From Epiperipatus broadwayi (lineage: Eukaryota; Onychophora; Udeonychophora; Euonychophora; Peripatidae), in assembly GCA_028023455.1 (NCBI GenBank), contig JAQFVV010000451.1, forward strand, positions 248,001 to 312,000: DNA of 64,000 nt, given 5' to 3'. Below are positions 35,411 through 46,698 of the stretch, piece after piece (positions within the stretch are counted from its first letter, which is position 1; each line of letters opens with the position of its first letter). Both the position numbers and the translations under genes were made by a program. The notes under the pieces were generated by a model. It saw nothing but the letters and a program-made list of their open reading frames with translations, did not search any database and was not told the DNA's origin.

Positions 35411-36018
35411 TATTATATATATATACTGTATAAAAATTATAAAAAATGAACATGAAATCAAATTTTTATTAAGAAAATAATTTAACAATAGCCAAATTTA
35501 CTGACATTATCTCATATGAGATTTAATTAAACATTAAATTAATCACTTGGTAAAATACTTAAATAAATCTTAATAGTAACAAATAAATAAAAGCAACTAA
35601 AAATACTTAATAATTATTAACATTAAACACATTTAGTCATAATTTGAATAAAATATAAGCATTAACCAAAAAAAATAGTTTATGTGAAAAATCATGCAAT
35701 GTTTGAATATCAAAATAGGAACCAAGCTGCATAGCATAGATCATTAGAGCTTGTGTCTGCAAAACCATCAGTGAACTAAACCATGTGGACAATAAGTTAA
35801 CTGACCTACAACGTAAAATATGCAGTGGGAATTGAAAATATACCTAAGATTTAGAAATAAAATGAAATGATAGTCTACATAACAGTAATGTACTTTAGTG
35901 AGCAAAACAAGTTCCTGGATTGATAAAAATATATGATGCCTGAAGTAGGTTAATTGGATTAGATGCGGGAGTCAAACAAGTAGAAGACAATACTAAAAGT
36001 CAATGGAACAATATTCTC
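35411..36018. other. AT-rich stretch, no gene seen
   Basis: Lies between the fold-back pair and the LINE tail. Nothing recognised. Confidence 0.4.
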
Positions 36019-36299
36019 TCTCTTTTTTTTTTTTCTTCAAAATAATCTTTATTTGCACAAAAAGTAAAATATACATTATAATAGAGAGTTCATGTTTATG
36101 ATCATGACTGACACATTAAAGAATAACTAGTTATTAAATTAGATGATGATTACAAGATTAAAAGTAAAATTTTAAGTTACATTACTTATCAGAGGTGATC
36201 TAATTTGGCATATAAATCCCATGGCGTGTAAAGTTTGAGTGTCATGAATAAATAATATACATGGCTATTGCTAAATAGGTAATTGACTCCATGTTTGCT

Positions 36300-37114
36300 C
36301 AGCAAGGCTAGGCAGGCATGTTCTTAGATCACTTTCTTTAATTTTATATAATAACTTTAAGAAAATGTCTTCAACAGGATCGGCCAACTCACTATCAAAT
36401 AATACCTTACATCTAATCCTCCATATGATAAAATTTATGAAAGTGGCCAGGCAGATGGAGCCAAAATTTCCATTTTTGAATGCATCATTAAGGTAGACAT
36501 TTGAAGAATTGTATCCTGTAATTCTCTGTAGGGCAATATTACGTAACCGAGTCCACCATTCACATTGATAGAGTAGGTGTTCAATGGACTCGTCAAATCT
36601 TCTACAAAGAGAACATATTGTATCAATGTTGTGTCCCTCTGATTACAAAAAAACATCCCAGTAGGCAAGGCTCCAAGATTGACCTTAACTAAAAAAAATC
36701 AACAAATTTTGGTTCCAATTTCAGGAACTTAGTCAGCCTCATGAGACAAGGGATTGCAACTGGGAGAAGACTCTCTGTCCTAGATTTACCAGAGTGAACT
36801 AATTGATAAGAACTCCAGTATGATATTTTTTCATCAAACATGGAGCTAGAGCTTTTGATGCTATTAAATACAATAGTTAATTGTTGTTGCATCCAGATAT
36901 TTCTTTTATGAGGGGGTGGGCGATCAGTGGGGATTATTTTTTCAAAAGGTATGGGACTTTCTAAGTTTGCATTGTCTCTGAAAATTTTAACAAGGACATT
37001 GTAAGTCCTCTGTATCAGAAAAATTTTAATCGAGTGCAGTCCTAAACCATTAAGATATCTTGGTTTTTGCAAGATATTAAGACTTACTGCTGGTGTCTTC
37101 CCTCCCCAGCACAA
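36300..37114 (-). pseudogene. LINE family 2 ORF2, C-terminal region with zinc knuckle
   Basis: A frame at 36689-37114 contains CWGGKTPAVSLNILQKPRY and GLGLHSIKIF, the conserved block after the palm in LINE ORF2 proteins. Further on, in another frame, comes CSLCRRFDESIEHLLYQC (C-X2-C-X8-H-X4-C) at about 36555-36615, followed by WWTRLRNIAL and IIWRIRCKVLFDSELADP. The knuckle is complete. Frame changes lie near 37.12 and 36.67 kb, the latter at an A/T run. This region probably helps RNA or DNA binding during integration. Confidence 0.7.
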
Positions 37115-37170
37115 CTTTCTGCATAGAGATTCAACCTTGCAGATGAAGCAAATTGTTGGTGAAAAACCAG

Positions 37171-38079
37171 CTAGATAATAAATAATTTTCGATAAATCAC
37201 AGAATTAAGATGAGAAAGATAAATTTTAGATAGTGAAATAACAGTCTTTTTAATCTTTAAAATTAATGAATTTTCAAGTTCTTTTCTCATGGCTACTGGA
37301 GAAGAAGCAATACTAAAACCAAGAAATTTCTGTGGGGGAGCTTTTAGTTTACCAGATATTTGCTTCCCTGTCAGGATGGACCACATTGCTGACTTTGATC
37401 CATTAATTGCCAGGCCAAATTCACATGCAAACTGGTCTAGGAGTTCCTCAAGTATAGAGAACTCATCCTGAGATGAAAGAAACATGACAACATCATCCAT
37501 ATAGGAAATATGGCATTTGTTCTCTCTCAATAAAGAAATATAAATCCCTGGAAGGAAAGACTCAATGCTCAACAGCAATGGGTTCACATAGACTGTGAAG
37601 AGTAGTGCACTTAGTGGCGAGCCTTGAGGGATGGAAACACAAGGCCGAAAGCCGGGAGCAACTCTTCCATCAAATGAGAGAAACACTTCTCTGTTAAGAA
37701 GAAGGTTCTCAATCATCTGAAGATATGCCAGAGGCACTTGGAGTTGCTCAAGTACACCAAGTAGCACATCAATCCTGACACAATCAAAGGCTCCGGCAAA
37801 GTCAAGTTGAACTGCAACTGGCCGTGTCATCCTTTTCCTGCGAACAGGATCGACTAGAAGTTGAAATCGACTGACAGCATCAGCAGTAGAGCTCCCTTTC
37901 TTTGCAAACTGATAGGTTGATAATTTTTCAATAATGTTTGTTTGTATATCCTCTCTAATAAGGCCTTCAATGGTTTTAATAAGCAATGGCACCATAGAGA
38001 TAGGCTGAAGATTATCAAAATTTTTTTGACCCTTAGGTTTTTTAACAAGTGGGACCATGCCTATTGGGCAAAGCCCATT
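37171..38079 (-). pseudogene. LINE family 2 ORF2, reverse transcriptase
   Basis: The frame reads GMVPLVKKPKGQKNF, LQPISMVPLLIKTIEGLI, YQFAKKGSSTADAVSRFQLL, VQLDFAGAFDCVR (motif A with catalytic Asp), VSIPQGSPLSALLFTVYVNP (motif B), ISYMDDVVMF (motif C, catalytic Asp pair) and FGLAINGSKSAMW (motif D region). About 295 codons are open, the best-preserved part of the element. One frameshift separates it from the endonuclease frame near 38.08-38.12 kb. It would reverse-transcribe the element RNA at a nicked target. Both motif C aspartates are intact, yet the broken flanks make the copy inactive. Confidence 0.85.
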
Positions 38080-38119
38080 AATTTCTCAGCAAACCACTAG
38101 CCAAGAAGTCTACCATTTT

Positions 38120-39478
38120 TTAAATAATGGGGACTGAAAAGGCGCATAAATGAAGTAATAAAAATTTTGGTATTCCATGTAATCCAGGGTGAGTTCTGTC
38201 TGGGAATGATGAAATCTTTGAAAGGATTCTTGCTTCAGTAATTTTGTGTTGATCAAAATGTTCATAAACAAAACATTTCCTGACAAATGAAATGCCAAGT
38301 GGTTGGAATTTTTTTGCATAATATTCCTGAATTCTGAGAAGCATGGAAGATCCTGTATAGCAGTTTCCTTGTATCTCAATGGACCTAGGTGCCTTTGATC
38401 TGCTAGAGCCAAGGGCCCATCTCAGGTACCCCCTAGTCCAGCAATGTTGGTGATGAAGATATTGACTGGTCCTTTTAATTGATAAGTACTCAGCAATGAC
38501 CTTTTGTTTAGCCTTGTATTTTGATTTTAAATTTAAAATGTTAGGAATATTTTGTGCTTCATATGAAATATTTTTGAGATCACATGCTATGGTGTCCAGC
38601 TCATTGAGAAGAATAACTGGAGCTTTAGATTTAGCAGTACAAGAATTTATTAACTTTGTTAGTGTCTCAGTAAAAGTCTTCCATGCATCTACTGCAGGGA
38701 GTGTTAAAATGTTTGTTCTATGGAAATTGATATAAGCTTCAGAGATCAGTTTAATAGTGGCATTAAACTTAGTAAGCATGCGAATAGTCCTTGGCATCTC
38801 AATTATAGGTTGTATAATGTTTCTTGGGATTATTTTAATCTCCAGAGCATAATGATCAGAGAACGTAATGGGCCACAGATGAGCTTCTATGTGTGATGAT
38901 AATGAAGGTGAAAAAAAAAGTAAATCAATTAGTGAATGTGATGATTTTGTATAAAAAGAGAATGCATCATCATCAAAGAAGAATTTTCCTCTGCACAGAG
39001 ACTGATTTATGTAACCAATATATTTTTTTTTGAAAAACTTGATATGTATGATTAAAATCTCCAACAATAATCGTTTCAAAAGGGCTATTCTCAGTGTTGA
39101 ATTAATTGCATTAATCACTCTTGTAACAGTATCTTGAGATTTAGAAAGATATACATTTATCAGATTAAAGTACCAGCTTTGATATTGTATGATCGCAATG
39201 AGGCAATTTGAGTCAATGAATAGTATTTTGAACAATGTGATTTGTGAATTCTTGCTGATTATGATCACCACCCCTCCAGAAACTGAATAAGAGAAGGAGT
39301 AGTGAAAATATCCAAAACTATGTATCATATCAATTATGCGTGATTCCGAACGCAAATGTAATTTAGTGTCACTAAGACATAAAATATCAGGTTTATGAGA
39401 ATGAAACCAATGTGATAAAGCATATACCCTGTCACGAGAATTTAAGCCTCGTATATTGACAGATACAATATTAATCAT
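38120..39478 (-). pseudogene. LINE family 2 ORF2, endonuclease domain
   Basis: From the ATG at 39478 the frame encodes MINIVSVNIRGLNSRD (Asn of motif I), ILCLSDTKLHL where the catalytic Glu of the usual ET pair is replaced by Asp, SGGVVIII, LINVYLSK (NVY motif), then a frameshifted patch that in another frame reads VGDFNHTY (the GDFN motif, near 39065), SLIDLLFFSPS (SxID block) and FSDHYALEIK (terminal SDH). A downstream region reads NELDTIACDLKN and LSKISSFPDRTHPGLHGIPK, leading to the reverse transcriptase. With two frameshifts around GDFN it is not functional. Length from the start to the SDH is as expected for an AP-type endonuclease. Confidence 0.75.
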
Positions 39479-39959
39479 TCTCCGATTTATTTAAATTACT
39501 AGCATCCTGACAATCAACTTCAACTTGAAGTTGGCTATTGAAATTCAGGTCACTAGCAATTTCCTTTTCTGAGTCATGATTAACAAGAGAGGAAGATAAA
39601 CTGAAATCTTCCAGTTGTAATACCTCTTTACAATCATTATAGTTATACTGATCTGTAGATATAGTCTTCAAAGAGGGTTCTGTCATGCTTAGATCAATTA
39701 GGGTTTCTGAAAGATTAGAGCTTTCGCGTTTTAATTTAAATGGCAATAACAATGCAATAAGGATTATAAAGATAATGACAAATAAATTGTATTGATATGA
39801 AAAAATAGGACACCACAAAAGATTTTTAGAATTTATCAAGGCAAAACTACAAGATTTTAATGGGGTAATATCGACATCAGACTTATATGAATTTACAAGT
39901 GCAAATAACTCATCAATCAATGGAATGAAAGAAGAAAGAAAAAAATGATAAAAAATCAC
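39471..39959 (-). pseudogene. LINE family 2 ORF1-like frame with one membrane-type segment
   Basis: A 162-codon frame starting MIFYHFFLSSFIPLIDELFA. It has a strongly hydrophobic stretch (NLFVIIFIILIALLLPFKL, about residues 58-76), then an acidic, serine-rich tail (EDFSLSSSLVNHDSEKEIAS) and ends KSEND. It lacks the zinc knuckles, RRM or coiled coil usual in LINE ORF1. Its TAA (39473-39471) overlaps the ATG of the endonuclease frame (39478-39476) in ATGATTAA, a layout compatible with termination-reinitiation. It could be an unusual ORF1 or a truncated remnant; the function is unknown. Confidence 0.45.
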
Positions 39960-39975
39960 TCAAGACAAAAAGGCA

Positions 39976-40482
39976 GAAAAAAAAAATACAAAATTAGAAT
40001 ACTGTGATCTATTGTTTTAAAGCTTATTAACTGACTTACAGTTAACAAAAAAGTAATAAGTAAAAATTAGTAAATAAAATTAATTTTCTAATTTACATTG
40101 TAACTACTTGATACTCCAATCACAAAATGTTATAATCTATAATGTCACAAGCATATGGCTGCTACTGCTTGCGTAGTCAGTTTAATGTGCTTGAAATGAC
40201 AGGTAATCAATTAATTCTACTTTGATACAGTATTGTATCTTTAGTATTAATTTTTATTAATTTTCATTAAAAGAATGAAGAAAAAAATTATCTTAATGTG
40301 TAATTTTAAAATATGCTTATCTTAATGTTTTATTTTGTTATAAAATTTAATCTAGTTTTTATCAGATATAAATATTTAAGAACATTAATTAAGTTGTTTT
40401 CATTACATAATAAAAAATTAGAGATATGTACAAACATTTATTTACTGGAATTAAAAACTATAAATAATTATTTTTTTTAACT
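39976..40482. other. AT-rich stretch between two LINE fragments
   Basis: No frame or repeat pair recognised. The sequence upstream of the ORF1-like frame is T-rich on the minus strand. Confidence 0.4.
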
Positions 40483-40574
40483 TATATCTAAATCAATTAC
40501 GCTTTGCTTACTTCTTACATCCCATCCATTTTTCTTCTTTTTGATAGTACTACAATTTACAACCCCACCCCCCT

Positions 40575-40975
40575 TTATAAGTTTCCTGAATGATATTCTT
40601 TATAAATCAGACTCCCTAAAACTTCACTACCTTGCTGTCCTAGGTGCAATCCGTCTTTACTATATAACTCTCTCTTTCCAATAAACCAATACCACACATC
40701 CACAAATATAACATCATTTCTCTCACACAATTTTTTCAATCTCTCATTTATGGAGCATGCCCTAACTAATAAATGTCTCGTCAAATCTTGGTGATAATCC
40801 AACTATCCCTACTCTTCCTTTTATCTTACTCAAATTCCTAATCAATTCTAAATACTCATCCATTACTCTCTGATGGTTCTGACAAGTTATTAGTCCCTAC
40901 CATAACATACACATCTCTACTATCTTGCTTTTTTACTTTATCTGTCACATTCCTAATTCTAGCTCCAGGCAAACA
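40575..40975 (-). pseudogene. LINE ORF1, SGNH/GDSL-type esterase domain
   Basis: Across two or three frames the minus strand reads GARIRNVTDKVKKQDSRDVY, VMVGTNNL (block III, GTNxL, at 40897-40883), GRVGIVGLSPRFDETF, CERNDVIFVDVWYWFIGKRE and DGLHLGQQGSEVLG (block V with the catalytic Asp-x-x-His, DGLH at 40655-40644). These are the hallmarks of the SGNH-hydrolase-like domain in ORF1 of CR1-type LINEs. The block I serine region is not seen, being upstream or lost. Stops after MVGTNNLSEPSES and near 40.80 kb show decay. The domain may bind or hydrolyse lipids or nucleic-acid-associated substrates; its role in LINEs is not settled. Confidence 0.7.
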
Positions 40976-41390
40976 TAGTCTTGCATACTGTCTCATAATC
41001 TACTTTCTCTGCTCCATCCATAACATTTTCTACCACCTTCTGGACCTTCTTATCTACTTCTTCCTCATCATTCCTATTCAATAATTCCTTTATCTGCTCA
41101 CACTTCATCTCTAATGATTTTAATTTTGCTTCTACATCATTCCCCTCTTCCTCTATCTTACTTATTCTTTGGCTAACCATCTCCATCACACTACTATTTT
41201 CTCCACGCATATATCTCCTGACACTCCACTAAAACCATACTCTGTCCCATCTTCCTCAACTACATTTTGCTCCCTTTACCCTGACTTTCTCTTTAGACTA
41301 TCTAAACTTAGAAACCACTTTCTCACCTCTTTCATCACATTTACACACTGACTACATAACCATAAACCTGTTACATCCTTCCTAGATATC
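40959..41390 (-). pseudogene. LINE ORF1, PHD-like end and coiled-coil segment
   Basis: The upstream part reads DVTGLWLCSQCVNVMKEV, the C-terminal half of a PHD-type zinc finger (W then C-X2-C). After frame breaks, a frame from 41210 reads MVSQRISKIEEEGNDVEAKL, KSLEMKCEQIKELLNRNDEE and VDKKVQKVVENVMDGAEKVD: heptad-rich, highly charged sequence expected to form a coiled coil. ORF1 coiled coils mediate multimerisation and RNA-particle formation. The frame enters a stop near 40960, just before the esterase segment. The N-terminal half of the finger is absent. Confidence 0.6.
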
Positions 41391-42014
41391 AACATCTATT
41401 TAAAATTTCATCAGTCATCCCCTGTGAATTAAAAAATTTAAGGAACCGATCTGAAATATTTTAGGGTCATATTATATTGCGCCAATGAACAATAAATATA
41501 CATAATTTTCTAGTGAATATAAATATATTAAACCTCGATCTTAAAATTTTATCCAAATAAAAGCATTTAAAAACCCATTTATAAAAAAGTTTTTAAATAT
41601 TTATTAATATTAAAAACCAATAAAGTATCACCTATCACATGATTTCAGTTTACCATATTACTGTTTGGTAACAATTTTTTTACTTTCTTTATGCCACTTA
41701 ATAAATTCCTAGCCTGTGCTTTCCTATCCAAAATTTCCAGACTAATTTCAATCTTACAGCTTTCACCAGCAAGATTTGAATCTGAGAACAATATAACTAG
41801 ACCTTTAGGATTTATTTACATCTATGTTCTGTCAAATCTTGCCACAGTATAGAGATAACTTTAGTTATTAAGAAAAATTAAGAATATCATAAAACATAAA
41901 AACTGAACTGGATTCAATTCTATAAGACTGTATAAATAAGTTGGCTTAGATAAAAAAAAAAATATTTTTCAGTTTAGGATAATAGCTTGATGGTATAACA
42001 TAGAGATAAAATGA
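41391..42014. other. AT-rich stretch with possible SINE E relic
   Basis: CTAGCCTGTGCTTTCC to CAAGATTTGAATCTGAG (about 41.71-41.79 kb) vaguely follows family E in reverse; too decayed to call. No gene. Confidence 0.3.
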
Positions 42015-42190
42015 TAAGGGCTGAAGGAAAAGTGCATTAAATCCTAAAGGTCCAGTTGCATTGCTCAAGATCCAAAGGTTCTCATTGATAAAAGTCACAA
42101 GCTTGAAACTAGTGTGGGGACACTGGATAGAAAAGCACAGGGTAGGGATTTATTATGCATTGTCATCTGGCGAATATCATTGCTTTCTAA
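42015..42190 (+). repeat. SINE family E relic
   Basis: GATCCAAAGGTTCTCATTGA, AAAGTCACAAGCTTGAAACT, AGTGTGGGGACACTGGAT, AAAGCACAGGGTAGGGATTT and TTGTCATCTGG keep the family E block order. The 3' end is lost. The 81-codon frame here is part of the repeat, not a gene. Confidence 0.45.
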
Positions 42191-43218
42191 AGCTTACAGT
42201 AATTGGCATAAAGAAAGTTAAAAGGTATATTACTAGAATATTAAAAATGACTGCACTTTATACATATACATGTACAGTATTTTATTTTTTTGTGAATTAC
42301 TTTTAAAAGATATCTGATTATGTATATACTTTTCCCACAGCTTAACATCTGTACTGCTAAACATGTGTTGAAGAAGTTCATTCCACAGATTTTACATATC
42401 TATGAGAGAGAGGCTGGAAACAAGAGCCACGGAAAAAGCAGTCTCACTATATTTACAAATCACTTTTGCTCAATCTGCCATTAGGTAAAATATCACATGA
42501 TCACCAAAACAATTTATCACTAGATTACTTAGATTATCCAAATCCACCTTCAACAAAACTCCTAAGAAGCAACTGATTTTCTTCATTACCTACACTTAGT
42601 AGACTGAGGCAGATGCTTAAATTATTATAAAACGTTTTATCTGTTCTACTATCAACATGGTAAGTTCAATTTTTTTGGAAAAGACTATGTAACTTTCTAA
42701 AAGTTATAGTTACTAGAAAAAAGTGGATATACATTTTTATTTTCCTATAAATAAACTAGATGCAGCTCTATTTAAAAATTCCACAAATTCATTTAGAATA
42801 AGATTTATATAGTACAAGACAGAGGCGATTAAGTTATTCATTAAAGTGAACAACATACTATGATAAAACAGTAATTTACAAGACCTATGACATTAATCAT
42901 TCATTCACAAAGCTTGACATTTTTAAAGAAATGATTAGATTCCAAAAATAAATTTGGAGTTATCCAGAGTTAGGGAGCAAAGAATTTGTTGGCTCTTATA
43001 TTAAACTGTAAATTTTGAAAGAGTTCAAAATCTATTCTTTTCACATTGTTTATATTAAATCATTAACAATCACACTCCAAATGCACTTTTAACAGAGCTT
43101 TATTTGACAGTTCCACTGCCTAGCAGTTTTCTTCATATCTATAATGAGTCTGAAGACAGTTAGTTAGATGGAAACTATCATAAGAAATTAAATAAAGCAT
43201 TAGTAAAAGCTAAGATAA
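42191..43218. other. AT-rich stretch, no gene seen
   Basis: No recognisable coding, RNA or paired-repeat structure. Confidence 0.4.
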
Positions 43219-43532
43219 TATGTTGGACTATGTTAAGTGAATAGAAAATTTTTAACTTTATTTAAACTTCTCAAATACAAAGAACTTTTTAGTAATAAAA
43301 CACAAATACTCAACACAGGTTAGTAATTACACAACATTTCGAGTAATATTACATCCACTCTCCTTCAGAAGTCGCTGGTCAGGAGTTGAACTTACACCTT
43401 TAGATTGACAACACAGATTAGCAATTATACAATGTTTTGAGTAGTATTATTGTCCATTCTTCTTCAGTGTTTCTGGCTGATCAATGACAATATTAGCATA
43501 GGAGTTGAATGTATGTACACCTTTAGATTCGA
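43219..43532 (-). repeat. FB-family single arm, internally duplicated (P3)
   Basis: ATGTTGGACTATG, AACTTTATTTAAACTT and TCAAATAC match the outer part of the fold-back arms. Inside, the block GTTAGTAATTACACAACATT, CGAGTAATATTAC, CCTTCAG and ACACCTTTAGATT occurs twice in direct orientation (about 43318-43412 and 43428-43530). No mirror arm follows, so this is a one-arm derivative. Each block holds a CTGAAG...CGAAA or CTGAAG...CAAAA motif on the minus strand. Confidence 0.6.
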
Positions 43533-45684
43533 TCGAGAGTAAGTGATCATGCGATTGTCTAAAAAGAAACATATTGAAAAGATTCCATTAAGAAATGAAA
43601 GCCGGTTTAATATATAGTCAGTTGTCTGTTTCAATTTTGTTTTAAATTGATTATTTTTAACTTTATTTTTTGTATCTTTCACGGTGGAAGAAATATTAAA
43701 ATATGAGAATGAAGACTAATATACTCATGTTTCATATCATTAGTTTTGAAGGGGCTTTTCTAGCAGAAGCATTGTTTGAATATTGTTAAAAATTTTGCAG
43801 AAATCTTAACAAAAATTATACATAGTTTCACAGTAGATATTCAAAAGCTATCTGTTAGAATTTCAGGAATTCTTTTACTCCATGTAATTTAGTATTACAA
43901 CCATGAGTATTATCGCTGATCATAGCAATAGTAATTAGCAACTTTAAAAGAACTTGAGAATATAATAGACAGAGAAATTGTCTATCATGCCCATGATATG
44001 AAGTTTGACTCCCAGAGTTGGGTGAACCATGAAAAATTTTTCAGATCACAATTAGACATTTTTCCTTCAGGTAGCCAGCCTATAAACAAACTCAGTTCAA
44101 AAATAGATACTAGGATATGCAAACATCTATGAAGGACAACTCACATGCAACTAAAATAAGATGGACAATAACTTAAAACACAGCATACCCTACAAGAAAA
44201 TTAAGGTGTACATATAAAAATGCGCACCCATATGCATTCCTTATATAGCGAATGGATTAAAACAATCAAACTCAATTGCATAAACTACATATGAAAAAAA
44301 GCAAAACAGTTTTTGAATGGTTCACTGCAGAATAGAGATTTTTACAGCAATCCTACTTAAAAGAAAAATCAAGGACAAGACATCATAAATCAGGCAAGTC
44401 AAAAACCAAGCAGTGAGAATTTATGGATTTCTTTGTTCAAAGTCTGGTTAAAAATACCTAGATATCCAAAGGTCAATTATCTAAATAAAAAATAACAAAT
44501 TTTATCTGATTTCAAATCCAAAGTCTTAGGCACCATAAAGAATGGAATTAACTGTTGCTGTCATAAGATTCCTTCAATCCGCACATATATAAAGCAATAA
44601 ATACGTTGATAACTAGTCAACCATTTCTTCTATAAAGCAATCTATTGCAAGCATTCCAGATTAGTTTCCACCCAATTCGTATATTTGGTTGGCATCTAGT
44701 ATCCTTTGATTATTCATATTTACAATAATATACTTTAAAATAGCAATTCTCAACTTATGTCAGTGAACTACTACTGTTACATGATGGACTTACAGTGATT
44801 TGCTAAGATAAAATTTATTTTTGAAAAATTATATTTAGATAATTTAATCAAATAATGTAAAACTGATATAGAAAGTAGAAATGAAAATTATATCTCCATT
44901 ATATCAATAAATGCCTTTGTCAGCTCTTTATCATAGATTAAAATATTCAGGCTTATTGCACTCTAGGTCGTATGAGATTTCAAAGCCATACTACACAATT
45001 GCTAGCACACCTATTTTTTTTTATTTTGATGCCAAAATTTTTTTTATAAAGGGTGGTGGTACTGAGAAATTCTGATATTCTTTGGTGTGTGAAATTCAAA
45101 AGACTGAGTGCTACTGTTTTAGAGAAAGCTTGTAATCTAATATTAAATATAAGCTAGGAAAGACTTTATGATGTTTTGTTTGCTAGAACGAATAAATGAT
45201 TAGCAAATTATAATACAGTAACAATCTTCAATAGCTCTGATTTCAAGTCAAATGCTTCAATTATAACTATTGATGTGTAGTAATAGAGAAGACATATTCT
45301 CACCAGGCTAAACATCTAGTTGTTGGCAAGAGTTTTCCTTTCTTCTTTAAACCTAAACACAACTTCACTGGGTTGATTATCTGGAAAAATAATGATCTTA
45401 CTGTAAAATTTCAGCTGCCTGAAAAAGTTATACATTTGTGAAATTGAAACCTATAAATAATTTAAAATCATAAAAACAATCTTAAATGACAAAAAAGGTG
45501 TCTGCAAAGATTTATAATTTAGCTCTGAACAATAATAATAATAAAATAACAGATGTATTTCCTGTTAAATGGGCACCATAAGCTGGTATAATCCTCTCAT
45601 ACTACTTGATTTAGATTTGAATCTGAGCTGGATAAAAAAAAATTATCACAAGCAGCTTAATTTTTTTCTTTCAATCAGCTAGTC
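43533..45684. other. AT-rich stretch with SINE E relic
   Basis: A relic of family E may lie at 44.59-44.72 kb (GCATTCCAGATTAG, GGCATCTAGTATCCTTTGAT). About 44.0-44.11 kb resembles the SINE relics at 2.5 and 23.5 kb. No gene. Confidence 0.35.
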
Positions 45685-46005
45685 CAGTGGTTCTCAATCG
45701 TTGTAGAATTGTGGAATACATTCCACTTAAAATTATTTTCATGCAGAACAATGACATAAGTTCAATTAGATATTATTACATCTTGACCATTTAAAAATGA
45801 CAGTATAAATTCAAGTCATTCAAATAATGACATATGTGCTTCACACCAGCTTACACAGAAACTAACTACGCTACACCCAGGCAGCATGTAGATGTAGCCA
45901 GTCTTACAAAAAAAAATACATGGCTACAATAGCACAGAGCTGCGGAACACATGAAGTGGATTCATAAAACACCAATGTTCTGCAGATCATGCTTTAGAAA
46001 CACTG
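45685..46005. mobile_element. hAT-superfamily MITE (321 bp)
   Basis: The left end is CAGTGGTTCTCAATC; the right end, reverse-complemented, is CAGTGTTTCTAAAGC. CAGTGGTTCTCAA is a common hAT (Charlie-type) terminus. Flanking 8-mers AGCTAGTC at 45677-45684 and AGCTAATC at 46006-46013 match at 7 of 8, the expected hAT target duplication. No transposase frame is present. It is unrelated in sequence to the 18.9-kb hAT element and was presumably moved by a different autonomous partner. Confidence 0.8.
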
Positions 46006-46013
46006 AGCTAATC

Positions 46014-46698
46014 ATCCAATTATTAGTTATTAAAGGATATCTATCTATTATAAGGAGAAATGATTCCAGGCTAATCTCGGTTGAGAAGTGAGAGATATAT
46101 TGTAATGTGATACTGGCTTCTCCATTACAATCCCACAGTGAAGAATCCATAAATTAATTTATTGATGTTCTTAAAAATTGGGGCAGAAAGTAATGACAGA
46201 TGGTGTCCAAATATTATTTATTTAGCATTCTATAGTCCAAGAATTCAATTTATCTTCAGGCTTATGAACTTATAAGTAAATTAAAAAAATTTTCCATTCA
46301 AATGTGTTTACAATAGCAGTGGATTTAATAAACAAAATATATAAATCAGTAGAAAAATAAATCACTTTATCTGGGCTATCGTAATCTATATTATGCCAAT
46401 ATTTATTATAAGACAAATACACCACTTTTCAAAACAAACTCCAAGTTCGTTTTTATTATCATTTTCGATAAAATTGAAATATTTAGATTTTAAAAATAAA
46501 CTATTTTTATAATCTATTATTAAATATTTTTTTGACGAATTATATAAACATTCCAGATATTCTGAAAAGACACTATGACATTTATAAATTGCTTTATCTT
46601 TACCTTCGATTTTATTAATAATTTTAACGTATATAATAGAAAAAAAAAACATTTGTTTGTATAAATAGAACAGTTTCTATGGAGACACATTAATGAAA
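46014..46698. other. AT-rich stretch, no gene seen
   Basis: The minus-strand frames at 46.39-46.73 kb are AT-driven, with no family motif, and overlap the fold-back end. Confidence 0.4.

Larger units (their letters stand above)
36023..39975 (-). mobile_element. LINE family 2, poly(A)-tailed, decayed
   Basis: A minus-strand non-LTR element with, in order, a short ORF1-like frame, endonuclease, reverse transcriptase, C-terminal zinc knuckle, an AATAAA at 36053-36048 and a run of 12 A (T on the plus strand, 36023-36034) at the 3' end. The reverse transcriptase motifs (IPQGSPLSALLF, YMDD) suit the broad I/Jockey/R1/CR1 assemblage, but the clade is unresolved. Composition is near 35-38 per cent GC, higher than its flanks. 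At least three frameshifts are visible. The 5' end is not sharply defined and no target duplication was found. Confidence 0.8.
40484..41390 (-). mobile_element. LINE family 1 ORF1 fragment (PHD-like end, coiled coil, SGNH esterase)
   Basis: Read on the minus strand, a PHD-finger-like end (WLCSQC, 41362-41345), a charged coiled-coil segment and an SGNH-hydrolase segment follow one another. The last 75-85 bases (40484-40562) closely match the start of LINE copy 1 at 3919-4004, including ATTGATTTAGATATAAGT-like wording, and both coding strands are purine-rich. I infer that this is ORF1 of the same family. Combined PHD and esterase ORF1 proteins are established for CR1-like LINEs. The fragment stops abruptly before the endonuclease, at TAAAAAAAATAATT. 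Confidence 0.7.

Noticed and set aside
44745-45125. possible third hAT element (AGCAATTCTCAACTTATG to CTACTGTTTTAGAGAAAGC)
   Set aside because: The wording recalls hAT ends, but no proper inverted termini or 8-bp duplication could be found.
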